Origin: Hysterangium stoloniferum
Lineage: Eukaryota; Basidiomycota; Agaricomycetes; Hysterangiales; Hysterangiaceae
Reading direction: 5' to 3'
DNA length: 64,000 nt
Assembly (NCBI GenBank): GCA_015178975.1
Contig: WHVD01000003.1
Span: 1,860,001 to 1,924,000, forward strand
Position 1 is the stretch's first letter. Each line of letters opens with the position of its first letter. Positions 10,937 to 23,442 of the stretch are shown here, in pieces. The translations under genes were made by a program, and so were the position numbers. The notes beneath the pieces were generated by a model. The model had not been told where the DNA came from, did not search any database, and saw only the letters and a list, made by a program, of their open reading frames with translations.

Positions 10937-13012
10937 TTGCTGACAAATCACGGCCCCCCTTTGCTCATGACCTCGATATGTCTCTCTGCACCTCTCTTCC
11001 TCATTTTACGAAGACTGTTTAATGTCTTTTCTGCGTTCTCCATCTCCCACAGCTATCTATCGTCCCGGTGGATGGCGAAGATACAGGCCCGGGCTAGCAA
11101 AGCACCGTGTGAGGAGCACCGTTCTAATGAGGCCGGGGAAATGGACAAGGACGGCGGCACACTGGCAGAACAAGAGAAAAATAAGCAGCTGCCGCAAGAC
11201 TCACCAACAAACGAATCCTCATGGAACGTGCTAAACCGGCTGAAGAGGGCCCTCCCAGCCAAGTGAGTCAGTCCACCCCGCCGGTATATCAGAGAATCTC
11301 ACAGATCCCCCTAGGGAGCAAGGCGCTGACGCCGTGCACGAACCGGAGCGCGACACGGTCGCAGAGCTGCGGCGTCGCCACTTGCAGGACCTGGCGACGA
11401 GACCCGCCCATCCCCCCGGCCCCGTCAGCCCCATCCACCGGCTCATCAGCAACCCGCAGCTCTTCAACCCCGTGCGCGCACCGCGCCACCCCATCGTCCT
11501 TTGCCACGGTACGTGTCCCATCCCCTCGTGCTGCCTCCATCCCGATCCCCATTGCCAGCACCCCGACAGGTCTGTACGGCTTCGACGTGCGGGGGCCCGA
11601 GGCCTTCCCCAAGCTGCGCATGCACTACTGGTCGAACGTGCTGCATGTCCTGCGGAAAAAGGTGGGCGCGACCGTCGTCGTGACGGGTGTGCCCGGGTGA
11701 GTCCATTGTCCCGCGTCCCTTTTTCCTGCGCTGAGCGCCGCGGGCTGCCTAGGACGGGATCGATCGCGTCGAGGGCAGAGCGGATGGACCGCTTCCTGAA
11801 GGAGAACGTCCCGGGAAAGGACATCAATTTTCTGGCTCACTCCATGGTAGGGTGTCCGCGCACCGGCTGCTGGGTCAGACGTTAACGCTGCTTAGGGAGG
11901 CTTAGACTGTCGACATCTCATCACACACATTCAGCCTCAGGAATACCGCCCGATGTCTCTGACATCGCTGTCGGTGCCCCACCGCGGCTCGCCGTTTATG
12001 GATTGGTGTCTGGTCTGTACTACTACACAGAGCGGCCGCGCGTTCCCTACAACCCCGCTCACCTGCGATTGACAGGCCAATATCGGAATCGGCTCCCCGC
12101 GGCCGTTCCCGTTCCCTGCAACGTCCCCGACTAATGCTAAGAGTACAACATGCGACGACCGCTCCTCCTCCCCGCCCACGTTTGCGAACCATCTTCCGTA
12201 TTCACTGCGCGCGCCGCTGCTCAGCCGCCCGCCCGCGACCCAAGACGGAACCGCGTCATTCACACTCAGCATGCTGCCCTCGAGTCTCACGGCCACCGTC
12301 CTATCCTTGATAGACTCCCCCGCGTACGCAAACCTCACGACGGTATTCCTACGCGATATTTTCAACCCCTCGACACCAGACAAGGCGGGCAAGTGGATCC
12401 CCCCATTGCCTTATTCGCCGAATTGCACGTGCTAACGCGGATCGCTATAGATGTGAAGTACTTTTCTGTCGCGGCGCGGACGTCGCAAATGAGCATTTGG
12501 CATCCCCTCTGGCTGCCGAAGCTGATCGTAGACGCGGCGGAGGAGCAGGAGGCGTACAGCGCGCACGGCGGCGACGTCGTCGCGTCCGAGTCTCGGCCCC
12601 CGTCGCCACACGTCGCCTTGTCGCACGGACCAGATGCGGCGGGCGCGGCTGGCGACCCGCATTCTCCCCGAGGCAACGACGGCTTGGTGACTATTTCTAG
12701 CGCCAGATGGGGGACGTTTCTGGGGATAATAGAAGGCTGCGATCATTGGGAGCTGCGGGGTGCGCGCGGGCTGGGCGCTGAGTGGGAGGAGGGGTGGGGG
12801 GCATGTGGAGGGAGTGGATTGGGAAGTGGCGGGAGGGCGGTGCCGGGGAGAAGGATGGCATGCGGTCGTTCTTGGGACCGAGAGAGGTCACTTCAAAACA
12901 GAACAAGACGACTGGGATAGATTGGGTGACGAGGAACGAGTTGGGGAGCAAGTTTGACTTGGAGCGATTTTATGTGGCGTTGTCAAGGAAATTATACGAT
13001 GAGGGGCTGTAA
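10937..13012 (+). CDS. lipase-like alpha/beta hydrolase, one-base frame break
   Basis: Seven exons: 10937-11262, 11315-11508, 11570-11696, 11753-11846, 11896-12012, 12076-12388, 12451-13012. About 577 residues if one missing base is allowed for. Family: triacylglycerol-lipase-like alpha/beta hydrolases. Evidence: LYGFDVRGPEAF, YWSNVL, the nucleophile elbow AHSMGGLDCRHL (Ser about 246, formed across an intron), PHRGSPFMDW, and the C-terminal FDLERFYVALSRKLYDEGL. Two oddities. The intron 12389-12450 begins with GC (GCAAGT), a GC-AG intron; no GT donor gives the needed phase. In exon 7 the frame shifts between GAEWEEGW and MWREWIG, at a run of six G (12796-12801); seven G would restore it. The start is uncertain: Met codons at 10937, 10967 and 11072 are possible, the first giving a hydrophobic leader. 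Confidence 0.78.
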
Positions 13013-13161
13013 TTAACTCATAAGTAAATAAAATGTTTTTTTTTGTTTTTTTTTGGGTAGTAAGCGCCTATTATAGTTCGTGCTCCGCTTAAAGTGTCGT
13101 CTCACGCGCCTCACTGCAAAGGGGTTACACGCTCCGTCACACACCATTCTACGACCTCCCC

Positions 13162-14557
13162 ATGGACAACAATCCTGACCATCATAACAACATCAAGCAG
13201 GCCCTTCAGTCACCAACTTCATCCAGAAAGCGTTCACGAGCATCCTCTGACGACGAGGACCGAGCAATGGAAGAGAAGCGTCTTAAAGCAAGAGAGAGAC
13301 AACGCAGAAAGAGAGAAAGAGACAGGTCAGGCCGTGACAAGTCTGGCAATTCAGCAATGAGCGTGACACAATTTCCGCACAACGACAACGACCCCACGCA
13401 GCCGATGGGCGTGTACGGCCCCTCGGCGGATCGTCTCGCCAACGGCCACCCGCGGGCGCAGTCGGCAGAGCTGGCGGGGATGTCCCCCGAGGAGGCTGCG
13501 AAGCGCGAGCGCGTGCGCGCTGCGGCGAGGGAGCGGCAGCGCAAGCACCGCGCGGCGGTGAAGGCGAAGCGGATGGCGGAGCTGGGGATGGCGATCGTCA
13601 ATGCGGGCGGGGGCGTCGAGCAGACCGCGGTGGGGTACATGCTGAACGAGCACGGGCAGTACGAGCCCGTGATGGAGGACCCGAGCGGCGCGCACCACGC
13701 GGCGCACGGGGGGCACGAGCCGCCGTTCCCCGTCCCGCAGCCGCATGCGACGCCCGGGCAGACGTTTGCGTCGACGCTGCTGCTCTCGTTCTCGGTCGCA
13801 CCGCTGCTGAAGCAGCATATGCTGCGCACGCTGCACATGACGGACGAGGAGCTGGCGTCGTTCGAGCCGATCATTGCGGCTGCGTGGGACCATTGGGATC
13901 ATGAGGTGTGTGTGTGCGATGTCTTGTGCCCCGTCAATTGCGGGCAGCCCCCTTTCGTCGTGTTCTCACAATGGCTTTTTTTTGCTTTTCTTTCTCCTCG
14001 TATAGCGCGCACTACACTACGCAGCAGCAACCGCGAACGCATCTTCAGAGCACAACGCTGCGTCCACCTCGTATCTCCCCCCGCACCCCCCACCACATCC
14101 CCATGTGCACATGTATCCCTCCTCCGACTTCCGCGCCCGCTTCCACCGCCCGCTCGTCGCCCCGTTCCCCTCCAGCGCGCCGCAGGTGCTCCGCCCAGAA
14201 GGCACCGCCGCCGGAAACCGGTCGTCGACCACGAACGGCAGCTATGCCGAGCGGCGGGACCACCACGACGACGGCGACTCCGAGAACGACCGCGACCGCG
14301 ACGAGGGCAGGTCGTCGCCTCCCGCCCCGGCGGCGGAGTCGATCGACCCGAATCTCGAAGCGAGTGGCACGAGCGATGTGCGTGGCGACCGAGGGGGGGG
14401 CGAGCTCGCAAAAATTCTCACGCAGGTGCAGTCTCCGGGACAGCCTCAAGGACAGGGACAAGGACAGGCGCAAGGAGACCCACAGTCGACGGAGACTCAG
14501 AACCAGGTTCAGGTTAAGGACCAGGACCAGGACAAGGACAAGGAGGAGCAAGATTAA
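13162..14557 (+). CDS. basic low-complexity protein, possibly transcription-related
   Basis: Two exons, 13162-13905 and 14006-14557, joined in phase 0 (donor GTGTGT, acceptor TAG), 431 residues. I do not recognise a named protein. It has two strongly basic Arg/Lys blocks (ARERQRRKRERDR near residue 45 and ERVRAAARERQRKHRAAVKAKR near residues 115-136) that resemble the basic region of DNA-binding proteins or the fungal DUF3020 type. A more hydrophobic block (SFSVAPLLKQHMLRTLHMTD) follows. The tail is acidic and rich in Gln, Asp and Lys (QGQGQGQ, DQDQDKDKEEQD). Nuclear location is inferred from the basic clusters. Antisense reading frames here are shadows of GC-rich codons. Confidence 0.65.
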
Positions 14558-14915
14558 AGGGGGGAACTTGGACTGTTTGGAATTTCGCCTGGGACCCTCC
14601 TCCCACTATGTATTTTCTGTTGTTCACCCCCCCCCCAAAGTTGTTAGTTTGAATCGACGGTATCCCTCCTGGTTGTACTTGTTAGTAGTGCCCCTATGTC
14701 TTTGTTTTCCTATTTCCCGAATCTCTTGTATACGCTGTTACCTCGCATGCTATGAGTTTTTGCTCCCATTTTCGTGAAGGCACGTGACATGTTGGAGTAG
14801 CCATAGATGTCTGCAGGAGAAATCAATAAATATTGAGAATCGCTTACCACGGGTTCCGTCATGGACAAGGGGGAAAAAATCGGTTGAGCGCTCTCTCGGA
14901 GTCATTACTATTATT

Positions 14916-15564
14916 ATGCCTCCCCAGACCTCCTCCCCCTCTCTCTACCTTCAGGCCCTACCAAAGACCTTTTATCTTGTACAACTCGACGCGAGCGAGC
15001 CGCTCCCTGCTGCTCTGATACAGAAATTGGCTGCGCCGCTCCAAGGCCATGAGAGCCAGTTCATCTCCATCACGAGGACAGGCGGGGAGGTATCCATCGT
15101 GAGCGACTTTTCGGTCCGGGGTGGTGGTGGTGGTGGCGGAGCACTGGCCACAAAGCCAGAAACAACATGGCGGTGTATTCGCGTTGCGGGGCCGATGGAT
15201 CTGAGTGCGTATTGTCGTTGTGAGACGTGGAAAAAAACCCACGTTCGAATTCCCCCCTCTCTCTCGACTACGGATCTTGACGTGAATATTTTTTTTTTTT
15301 TTTTTTTTGCGGGGGGGGTGGTAACAAGGTTTGACGGGGATTATGAACGATTTGACGACGCCGCTGAAGGCTGCTGAGATTCCTGTGTTTGCCATATCGA
15401 CCTGGTGAGCCTGCCCGATGTTATTCGTGCGGATTGTTGTGGTTTGTTCATCAGTTGTGCTTCGGCGGAAAAGGGACACCGACTTCCTGCTCGTCCCTGA
15501 AGACAAAGGCGACACTGCGGTGGATGTCATGCGGGCAGATGGGTGGACGGTGATTAGGGTTTAA
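14916..15564 (+). CDS. small ACT-domain protein
   Basis: Three exons, 14916-15204, 15329-15404 and 15474-15564, giving 151 residues. Phases match (1, then 2) and rebuild conserved sequence over both junctions: AGPMDLS-LTGIMNDLTTPL and AISTW-DTDFLLVPEDK. This is the pattern of the ACT_7/CASTOR-type ACT domain proteins (aspartokinase-like regulatory fold), usually stand-alone proteins of 130-160 residues thought to bind small ligands such as amino acids. No enzyme domain is attached. The acceptor of exon 3 is AAAAG; an earlier CAG at 15451-15453 gives the wrong frame. Intron 1 (124 bp) contains a run of 18 T followed by a run of 8 G, which may be prone to sequencing error. Confidence 0.82.
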
Positions 15565-18411
15565 AAAGACTTTGTCTGTTACAGGTGATGGTAAATGTCA
15601 CGCATTATCACGATGGAAATACGTGATATAAATTATAGCCTTTGGTCACTTTTGTTTAGGGGGCAATTTATTCGTGTTTTGGCATTCGGATCTATCGTGA
15701 CTTTCAGGATTAAATGATAATTCGCTGTGTATGTGGCATTCGCTTCATTGTCAGGTGGGAATATTCTTAATTTACAGTTTCGAATCGTTTGTATAACTTT
15801 CTGAGAGGTATCACGACTATTAGTGGACTTCTGTTTTGAACGAGCATGAAAGTAATCATAGGTCCTCACGATATTGCGGGCCTTCCACAAGATAACCTGA
15901 GTGCGCCAGTACCTGCCACCACTGGCAGGCACCTTTTTAAAAATAAAAGAGCTTATCAATTCCAAGTCAATTCCAGTCAGATCTACTCAAATCCTGATCT
16001 TTGTGTCCCAAGCAGTCATTCGTTTCCCAAGAGTCATTCAGTTCCCAAGGGTCAATCCTTCAAGTATTGGCAGTCTTAGACCTTTGACATTGTTAAATTG
16101 TTAAACTGTTGTTCCATTCCTTTCCCAGCTATTGTTTCTTTCTCAACTGTTGTTGTGAAATTACCAATCAATTCTCAACCATTCATAGTCAATCCATTAA
16201 CGCTTGTATGTATGCTGCGCTCCTTCATCACATCCCCCCAGAATTCCACAGAATTGAAGAAAACATTACAACAGACCCTGCAACCGGAAGAATGGTCAAT
16301 GTGCATGGTAAGGAGTTGTATAATGTGAGCTCAGAACTGAAACTGATGAATACAGCAACACAGGATGGATCGCTTACTACCTATCGGAAATGCTAACAAT
16401 CATTGACGACACACTTTCAAGTAGATTTAATAACACCTATTCCTCAACATCGAAATGCAATCGAACGGATCCATGTAATCCTGTAAATGAAGTGAGCAAC
16501 GAATAGCAATGTCATTCAACTCCCAGTGTGAAAAACTTGAAGGTAACTAGCGCCACGATGGATTTACACCAAGAGTCCCCAAACCACCTCTGACGAGGCT
16601 CGCATCAAGCTCGCCACTTGTATATATATTGTCGTTTTTGAAGCTTGCGATGCGTACGGTCTACGTCTTCTCAAGGATCCAGCCCCAAAGACCGCCTTGT
16701 CAAATCCCATCTCTCCTTGCGTTTTCGCCTTCTTTCAAATCTCAGGGTCCCGCAGTGTTGAGTGGCAACATTCATGTTGAGGGGAACTCTCTCAATGTCC
16801 TGTCGCAAATCCAGAGGCACCCCTTTGGTCCCACTTCCCAGCGGATATAACATGCGACGAAAAAAACCTGGGAACATTCCAGATTCTAAGCCGAATTTTG
16901 TGACAGATTCACATAAATTAGAGTGTCGGCGCCTGGACGGGCATAGATGGAGCAAATCAAACTGCTCCAAAATGCGCTTGAGAGAGAACGAGTCAGTAGC
17001 ATTACACATTGGCGTCAAGCCACCCTACTGGCCGGATTCAACGCGGAGGAAGAGGGTCAATTAATACAAGATGGACGACATGCAGTGGTGGACGCACTTC
17101 TTCTCGAGCAACATGCGTTATTGTGTCGACTCTCGCATAAAATTGTACATTCTCAGAGAGGCAAAGCCAGAGAAGATGTCCTGGGATCTGCAGCTAAATG
17201 CTGAGCGAATTCCCATTGAAACATGCGTACATGCAACCTCCCAAAGCGGGCCATGTGGAAGAAATCGCGAAAGAGATTTGACAAGCGAATTGGAAATACA
17301 GACATCAAAATATGGCAGATCTGCCTTCACGGGAAATCACCAATAATCGTATTCAGCTTTCGCTGTGCTGGTCTATGTACTATTAATACCCCGCCCCGGT
17401 CAGTGACCGCTAATTAACACAATGATTCCCGGCACTCACATCCCTTTTAAGCTCGCAACCATACGAGATCCGTCTAAGCAGTGTCGTGAGTTTCGATTGT
17501 TCAAGGATGCTGTTATATTATCTGTACCAATCCAGGTGCATCATATCAAACTTAGCGCTCGCTACCAGACTGAGGAGCGGCGGAGTTTGCGCAACTAAGA
17601 CAAAATGTCTGACTGAACTTGAAAACCATCCATATTCAGTTTGTTATAGTGTTACAGTGTTACTAACATTCCCCGCACGGTTGAACATGATTGACATTAG
17701 GCAGTACAGAATTACCTGAATTCTAACACCAAGGCCGGCTTCCAGGACATCATGGTCTGGACTTTGATGGTGTGATACGTCCTGTCCATTTTAAGAATGA
17801 CACTCCCCACTCATGGCGACTCACTACATCGATCACTCTATATTGTCAGTATCAAAACTCGACCTATACCTTGTTCAAATGCTTACTAGATCCGTATCTT
17901 CGTGCTGTAGATAAGTCCTTAAAAATATATTGTCCAATCTCGTGTTGAACTATGGATTCGTTCCAAATGCCTTTTGATTTGGTTTCAGCTTCATTACAAT
18001 TCAGTCTGTCGGCTCCGTCGAAAAAAAACGTCCGGATACTGCTTTAGGCATAGCTGTAACGAGAATATACCCCTCCACACGGTTGCGTTGTACCAAAGCC
18101 TTCAAATTCCGCCAGACCACCGCTTCCGTGTCTCTTTGAAAGATATATCGGTCGATCAATTGGTGATAGTTCACCTAAAATGTAAGAACAAGGTTTTATC
18201 CACAATAAGTGGCTGTAAAAGTTTCAGCGGCGCTTTGAAGTCCTCACCCACAATAAATACTATAGGTGGCACTGCCCTCTATTTCTCACAACATCTACCC
18301 CCACTACCATTTGGGCCCACTATCGTACGGAGATTATTCGTCTTATCCTGTGTCTCCATCTTGACTTGCGTCTTGTCTTCACCTGTACCTACGTGCTCTC
18401 CCTCATTCTAC
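15565..18411. other. 2.8-kb stretch without a supported gene
   Basis: AT-rich, with several frames of 60-120 codons on both strands (for example 16671-17018 minus and 16947-17204 plus) but no family resemblance and no consistent splicing between them. It may be decayed mobile DNA or the long upstream region of the next gene. Additional 5' exons of the gene at 18412 could lie near 17974-18411, where the same frame stays open. Confidence 0.35.
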
Positions 18412-20662
18412 ATGGACCAAACATCACCTCCGAGATCTGATGATTTTGATCCGAAATCAAGCAACGCGATGGATCCTAACATACTTGACAAGGAGCACCA
18501 CCCTCTCCAAGAGTATTTCAAGAATCTAGTCTTGCAACCATTGGTTTTTAGACCGGGTACCCCCAAAATCATAAATGGTCGGAGTGAACATTTGTGCAAG
18601 TTCCTGAATATGAAACCGGGGGGCACCCGAGCATTGAAACACATTAAGCCCTTCCCGAACTTAAACGAAGAAATGTCAACGTGTGCGTTGTCTCGTTTGT
18701 GTCAACCGACCTACTTTGCGGCCCGCTTTGACTTTTCGTGAGCTAACAACAAATATCTCTAGATTTCAATGAGTCGCCCGCCACAAAGGGTGTCGAAACT
18801 GAGATGGAGAAACTTAATCTCTCCATCAATATGACACCTAAACAGTTAATAGACAAGTTATCCTACAACCCCTTCGAAGTTGAAAAGCGCACCGACGTGA
18901 TATATGATATTGTGCGAGGACCAATACGAAGTGCACAGAAGATAGCCAATGCATTTTTAACAGCGCTTAAAAACTTCAGTTTTATCACTCCTCCAAGGGG
19001 AAGCACCTTGAGCGAACAAGGTCTGGAACCAATGTACTTTTGCAAACGTGACAAGCATGGGGGGGGATTAAAAAACATACGGTGCATTGCCATCCCAACG
19101 GCTCCATGGGAGTTTACATCAGTAGACTTTGACGAGTTTGTTAATAAGGAATGGGTGAGTCGAGTGATTATGGCTTGAAACACCCGTCTAAAGAAATGAA
19201 CAGTTTGTCGAGGGTTCTACCAGTGGGAAGGATACCACCAGTGGGGAGGGTACTACCAGTGGGAAGGGTAAGGACCTCGACCCACTGTGGGTCAACGCAA
19301 ATATTATGCGGGCATATGTTAGTGCATTTCTTATCTTTGTCGCATACGCCATTGAATTTTTTATAGATCCACGATCTATGTATGGGCAACGAATGTCATC
19401 ATTTTGTCATTACATCGTACGTAAACTGGATATTTGGTGTATTCACCAATTGTAATTGAGTCTCATTATCAAATTTCGACGTAAATTTTCTCACAAATTT
19501 TTAGGTTACACCACTGCCTTTGTCTCTCCTGTAATTTCCTGCTACGAAGGGAGAACCACAATGGAATACCTCACGTATTGGTTGCTCTCATCCGTTGACG
19601 CCCCCGACCTGAAGAAGCTACCGCAGGTTAGTCTCCGAGGTTCTTATAATAAAACAAATGAGATTGTGTGCCGTGTGCACCATTTAGTGGATTATTTTCC
19701 CGACGTGATGTTTGCTCTGGAACATGTGACATAATTCCCAATCCGTTATTCTTTTATTTATCGCTATCCAAAATGAATTTCGAACGTGTATTCATATTCT
19801 TTATTTGGCCTTGTAGGATTGCTTTAAAGCAAATTCGACGAACTTGAAACGTATGTTCGGTTCTAAAGTCGCTCCAGACAACTTGAAGAGACCCATTAAT
19901 GCGGTGGACAACTCCAGTGAACCTCTAAGTGACCGTCCACGTCGTGATCCTTTAGAGCTTTGCCTTGGAAGTGCACAACTGGAAGGACATGAGGTACACA
20001 GGGACCCATTCTCTCCCAAAAGATCGAGGAGAGTCAATCGACAACGTCTCAAACAGAGACATCCTCCGAAGGAAGATCACCGTTGTCTAGTGGGCCACGC
20101 ACAACCCAACACGAACGATGTTGTTCCGACGGATGCTGGTATTATAATTGACCCAATCGACGGAAAAGGCAAACACAACGAAATACACAGTAACGAAGAG
20201 AATGCCGCATCGCATGACCAGTTGCAAGACATTTCACATACTCAACCAGTTTCCCAATACCAACCGTTTGCTGATCCTCCGTATATTAATGAAAGTTTCG
20301 AGGATGATCCAATGGTCGAAACACTGTCCAGTCCTGATCCTACAGAAGGGCCAACTATCGATTACCCTAGAGACCACCAGCTTTTAGCACTCAAATGGTT
20401 CACAAATAACCACCCAGATTCGGACGTAACTAAACAGTTCTTGCGTCGTTACCCACTGTCATTATTCACACGAGAGGTCACCCCAAAATGGGGGAATGAA
20501 GAGGCAGGGCTTGTCGACACCCCAGACGAGCCTATGGCTGGATTCCCGAGAATAGAATCTACCCTAGGAGAGCCACCCTCAGGCTCTTTCGTTCCCGAAT
20601 CACCGCCTAATAATCCCGAGAAGATTTCCGAAGGAACTAATCTCACGTTTGTCCAGAAATGA
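18412..20662 (+). CDS. unrecognised six-exon protein, basidiomycete-restricted type
   Basis: Exons 18412-18682, 18763-19154, 19204-19317, 19367-19436, 19505-19626, 19817-20662; introns of 80, 49, 49, 49, 68 and 190 bp would apply except that only five introns exist (80, 49, 49, 68, 190). All phases agree and give 604 residues with no stop. I do not know the function. The middle (GNECHHFVITSYVNWIFGYT, then AFVSPVISCYE, then EYLTYWLLSSVD) has the look of the C-terminal core of an uncharacterised protein family common in Agaricomycetes. The N-terminal exon is acidic/polar, and the last exon (280 residues) is polar, Pro/Asp/Glu-rich and probably disordered, with basic patches (SPKRSRRVNRQRLKQR) that could act as nuclear signals. 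A Ser/Thr/Gly repeat (TTSGEGTTSGKGK) is encoded by a 20-21-bp direct repeat at 19214-19270. The start is the first Met of exon 1 and may be wrong. Confidence 0.6.
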
Positions 20663-22606
20663 TGCCGAACTTGGGGAATCATCATCCAGAATCTTATACG
20701 AAAAAGCCCTTCCCCCCCCCTGCGCGTTTTCCACCATTGATTCTGTTACCGATGGTCATCACTGAGACGCGAATTTTCCTGTGTATACGTCGAGTGTGTC
20801 ATTTCGCACGAAGTTCCTCCTGTCATTTTTCCTCTCTTAAAGGATTCACACTAGTTAGTCGTTTATATTGTCCATTTTTTCTTCCTCAGATTTTAACTCC
20901 TTTCCGTTCCCATTGAAACACGTCTTACAGTAGTCTGTTGCAAATTAGTACCCCAACCATATGCAATAAAAACTTGAAAACACGGCATGCATAAGAAGCG
21001 GTGTGGATATGTCGTCAGCTACTAGCATGTATTCTCGAGTCCAATACGCAAGTAGCATATCTGGTCGTATTGTCCCCTCGTCCACTGAAGAAATCAGTTC
21101 ACGAAGCAACGGTAATACTTGGTAGAAAGTGGAATTTGGCTACTCCAATTTTCATTTATTAGTTCCATATGTTGGTGGATATTATAGGAACTGAGTACTC
21201 TGCCTGAGTTAAGAAGGTCAAGAACATGCGCTGTCAAGCCAATGAAGTATATATATATCCTTGACCCTCTAACTTGTAGACCAACGTACTACTTGATCCT
21301 AACCCCTTTCAATCTAAAATATGGGTTCTGAATTGTTTTAGGTCCTATCAGAAAAAAACATAACATAAGTATTGGGAGTATGCTGAATCGTCTGGGAAAA
21401 CATTGGGAAATTTTAGCAGTGGACCATCACAGAATATATATCCGACACACATCAGGAAAGTGGGAAGATCAGTAAGTATGCCGTCTATCTAAGAGAGCCA
21501 GCTAGCTCGGCTAGACACGGCTAGACACTACTTTCGCGAGATCCCTATTTACTAGTCGGTATAAAAGCTTACTATAGATATAGGGAGGCTAGGGAGTCTA
21601 CATAATGGGTGTAGACATTCCCAAATCCCTGATGCATGCGTGAGGCACGTGCACCTGACTGGAAAGGCCGAAGAACAACAAATCATTTAAATGAACATGC
21701 CAGCCAATAATATCTACAATATACACACAATGAGTAATGACGTTGTCAAAAGTGTAGAAAATGAATGGCCAGAATTAAACCCAGTATATAGCAAGGGCGT
21801 TACCAATTACACCACCTGGCCCTGGGGAACAATGCCAGCATTACACAATCTAACAGTAAAGATTAACGAGTGTGGATAGTTATTGTTGTTATTCTTTACG
21901 CTAATTCTCGTATATATATATCGTACAGGTGGATAGAGTTTATCCACTAAGTGGATCGATACATCATAAGCTCCATCACCTATCGTATCATATGCGCGGC
22001 TCCACTTGTTCCGGTGCCTATACCTTCAACGCTCGTATCTCAATAAACAGCCATATCAATATTTTTGCCAATATTCTCCCTGAGTGGCTAGGTTTAGAGG
22101 ACAATGTCTCAAGAGAACCAATACAGTTTGTGGGTTCGGGGAAGTACTAGAAGGTACCTCATTTAATATTATAACATTATAGTAGAAAGTTGGCAAACGG
22201 GAAAGAGGTGAGGATAGTTCTGTGGGGTTTCACACCAAACTACGAAGACTACGAAAATTCAACGCTGCCCACAAACTGAGATTCAGAATATTTTGAACAC
22301 ATAGAACATTATTACTAGTAAGAGTCTAATAATAGTATAAAGACATGCAGAATCCGCGCACTAAATATTTTGCTGCAATATGGTACATGGTGGGGATGAG
22401 AGTAGCCCTGCACCTCAAATCGACTATGTCTCGCATTGACAGTTTGGGACCGAAAGCACACTTGCAATAGGCTACCACACCGGATTCAATGATTGCTTTT
22501 GATCAGAGCGGTGTCGAGGAGGCCTGCGATAAAAACTACAGCAAATTCGACACAGTTCGGCAGGAGGATTCGAAGCACTTACCATACAGTGAGACAGCTC
22601 TTGGAT
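20663..22606. other. 1.9-kb intergenic, AT-rich
   Basis: No exon with splice or family support on either strand. Short TA-rich blocks occur at 21247-21258 and 21911-21922. Nothing else noted. Confidence 0.35.
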
Positions 22607-23442
22607 TTAAGTAGTGTTGTTCTTTTGAAGCGCGCATTGGAGACCACGCTCCCAATCAACCATCGGGGGGTACGCGAGCACACTTGGCTCGGGACCGACA
22701 TATGTTGAGTTGAAGATGAAGCCGATCTCGGGAAGTTTACAGGCAAGGACGATGAGAATGCATCCCATCATCCCGTTTTGTTGGTTAATGAAGGCGTTAT
22801 TTTTTCGTTTGAGAATTGCGGGGTTCAATGCAGGGCCGGAAAGGCTGGAGATGTGTTCAACTTTGGCGTGCGAGAACCGGAAGCGTCGCAAACGGTATGG
22901 TTCCTGCCGTATGAATGAAAGATGGACAACGAGTGCCTTCTCATCCATAGCGCCAGGGTCTGCCCTTAGGTTCAGTGCCGAGATGGCAGCATCACCCAAC
23001 TGACCAGGGTAAATAATGCGACGGCTCAGAACACGAGAGAAAGAGGAAGTAATAAAATGGCAAAATGGCTTACTGCGTCATGCCATCTGATAGTGTACAT
23101 TCTTAAGTCACAAAGAGCATGTCCCCTGTCGATTATTTGAGCTCCGGAAAAGTCTAGGCTGGCATCCATGTTCGTCAAGCACGTAGGTATATGATTTGCG
23201 CCGAAGTGTGCACGCAAACACAAGTCATTCTGGAAAAATCAGATCCGTCAGCGGGTCAGGGGGACTGTTAACTTGCTTACACAGTAATGCGTACAGAAAC
23301 ACCGAAAGCAAGGCAGGGGTTGAGTGTCGGTGACTTGAGAAAGTGGGCGACCGCACCAGTCGCATCCGAAATGGAAACAACTGTAATCCGGTGCGTATAA
23401 AGGATCGGCGTGTTTCAGTGGTAAGAAGCCAAGGAAAGCCAT
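22607..23442 (-). CDS. MYND zinc-finger protein
   Basis: Three minus-strand exons, 23442-23281, 23229-23074 and 22999-22607, all in phase 0 with strong donors (GTAAGC twice) and CAG acceptors; 236 residues. The finger is visible as C27-x2-C30, C45-x2-C48, C54-x3-C58, H67-x3-C71 with a Tyr just before C54, which is the MYND pattern (C-x2-C, C-x2-C, YC-x3-C, H-x3-C). The exon 1/2 junction falls inside the finger (C54|N55), which supports the splice. MYND fingers mediate protein-protein contacts with proline-rich partners; many basidiomycete MYND proteins have no known role. The 160 residues after the finger (about half hydrophobic) match no family I recognise. The Met at 23442 is the first in frame; the frame remains open further upstream without a Met. 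Confidence 0.75.

Noticed and set aside
383-15564. Secondary-metabolite cluster (methyltransferases, SDR, lipase, ACT protein)
   Set aside because: No core biosynthetic enzyme, transporter or P450 is present, and housekeeping genes are interspersed.
16671-17346. Overlapping frames on both strands suggesting a gene
   Set aside because: Neither strand gave a consistent spliced product or a recognised motif, so no gene was called.
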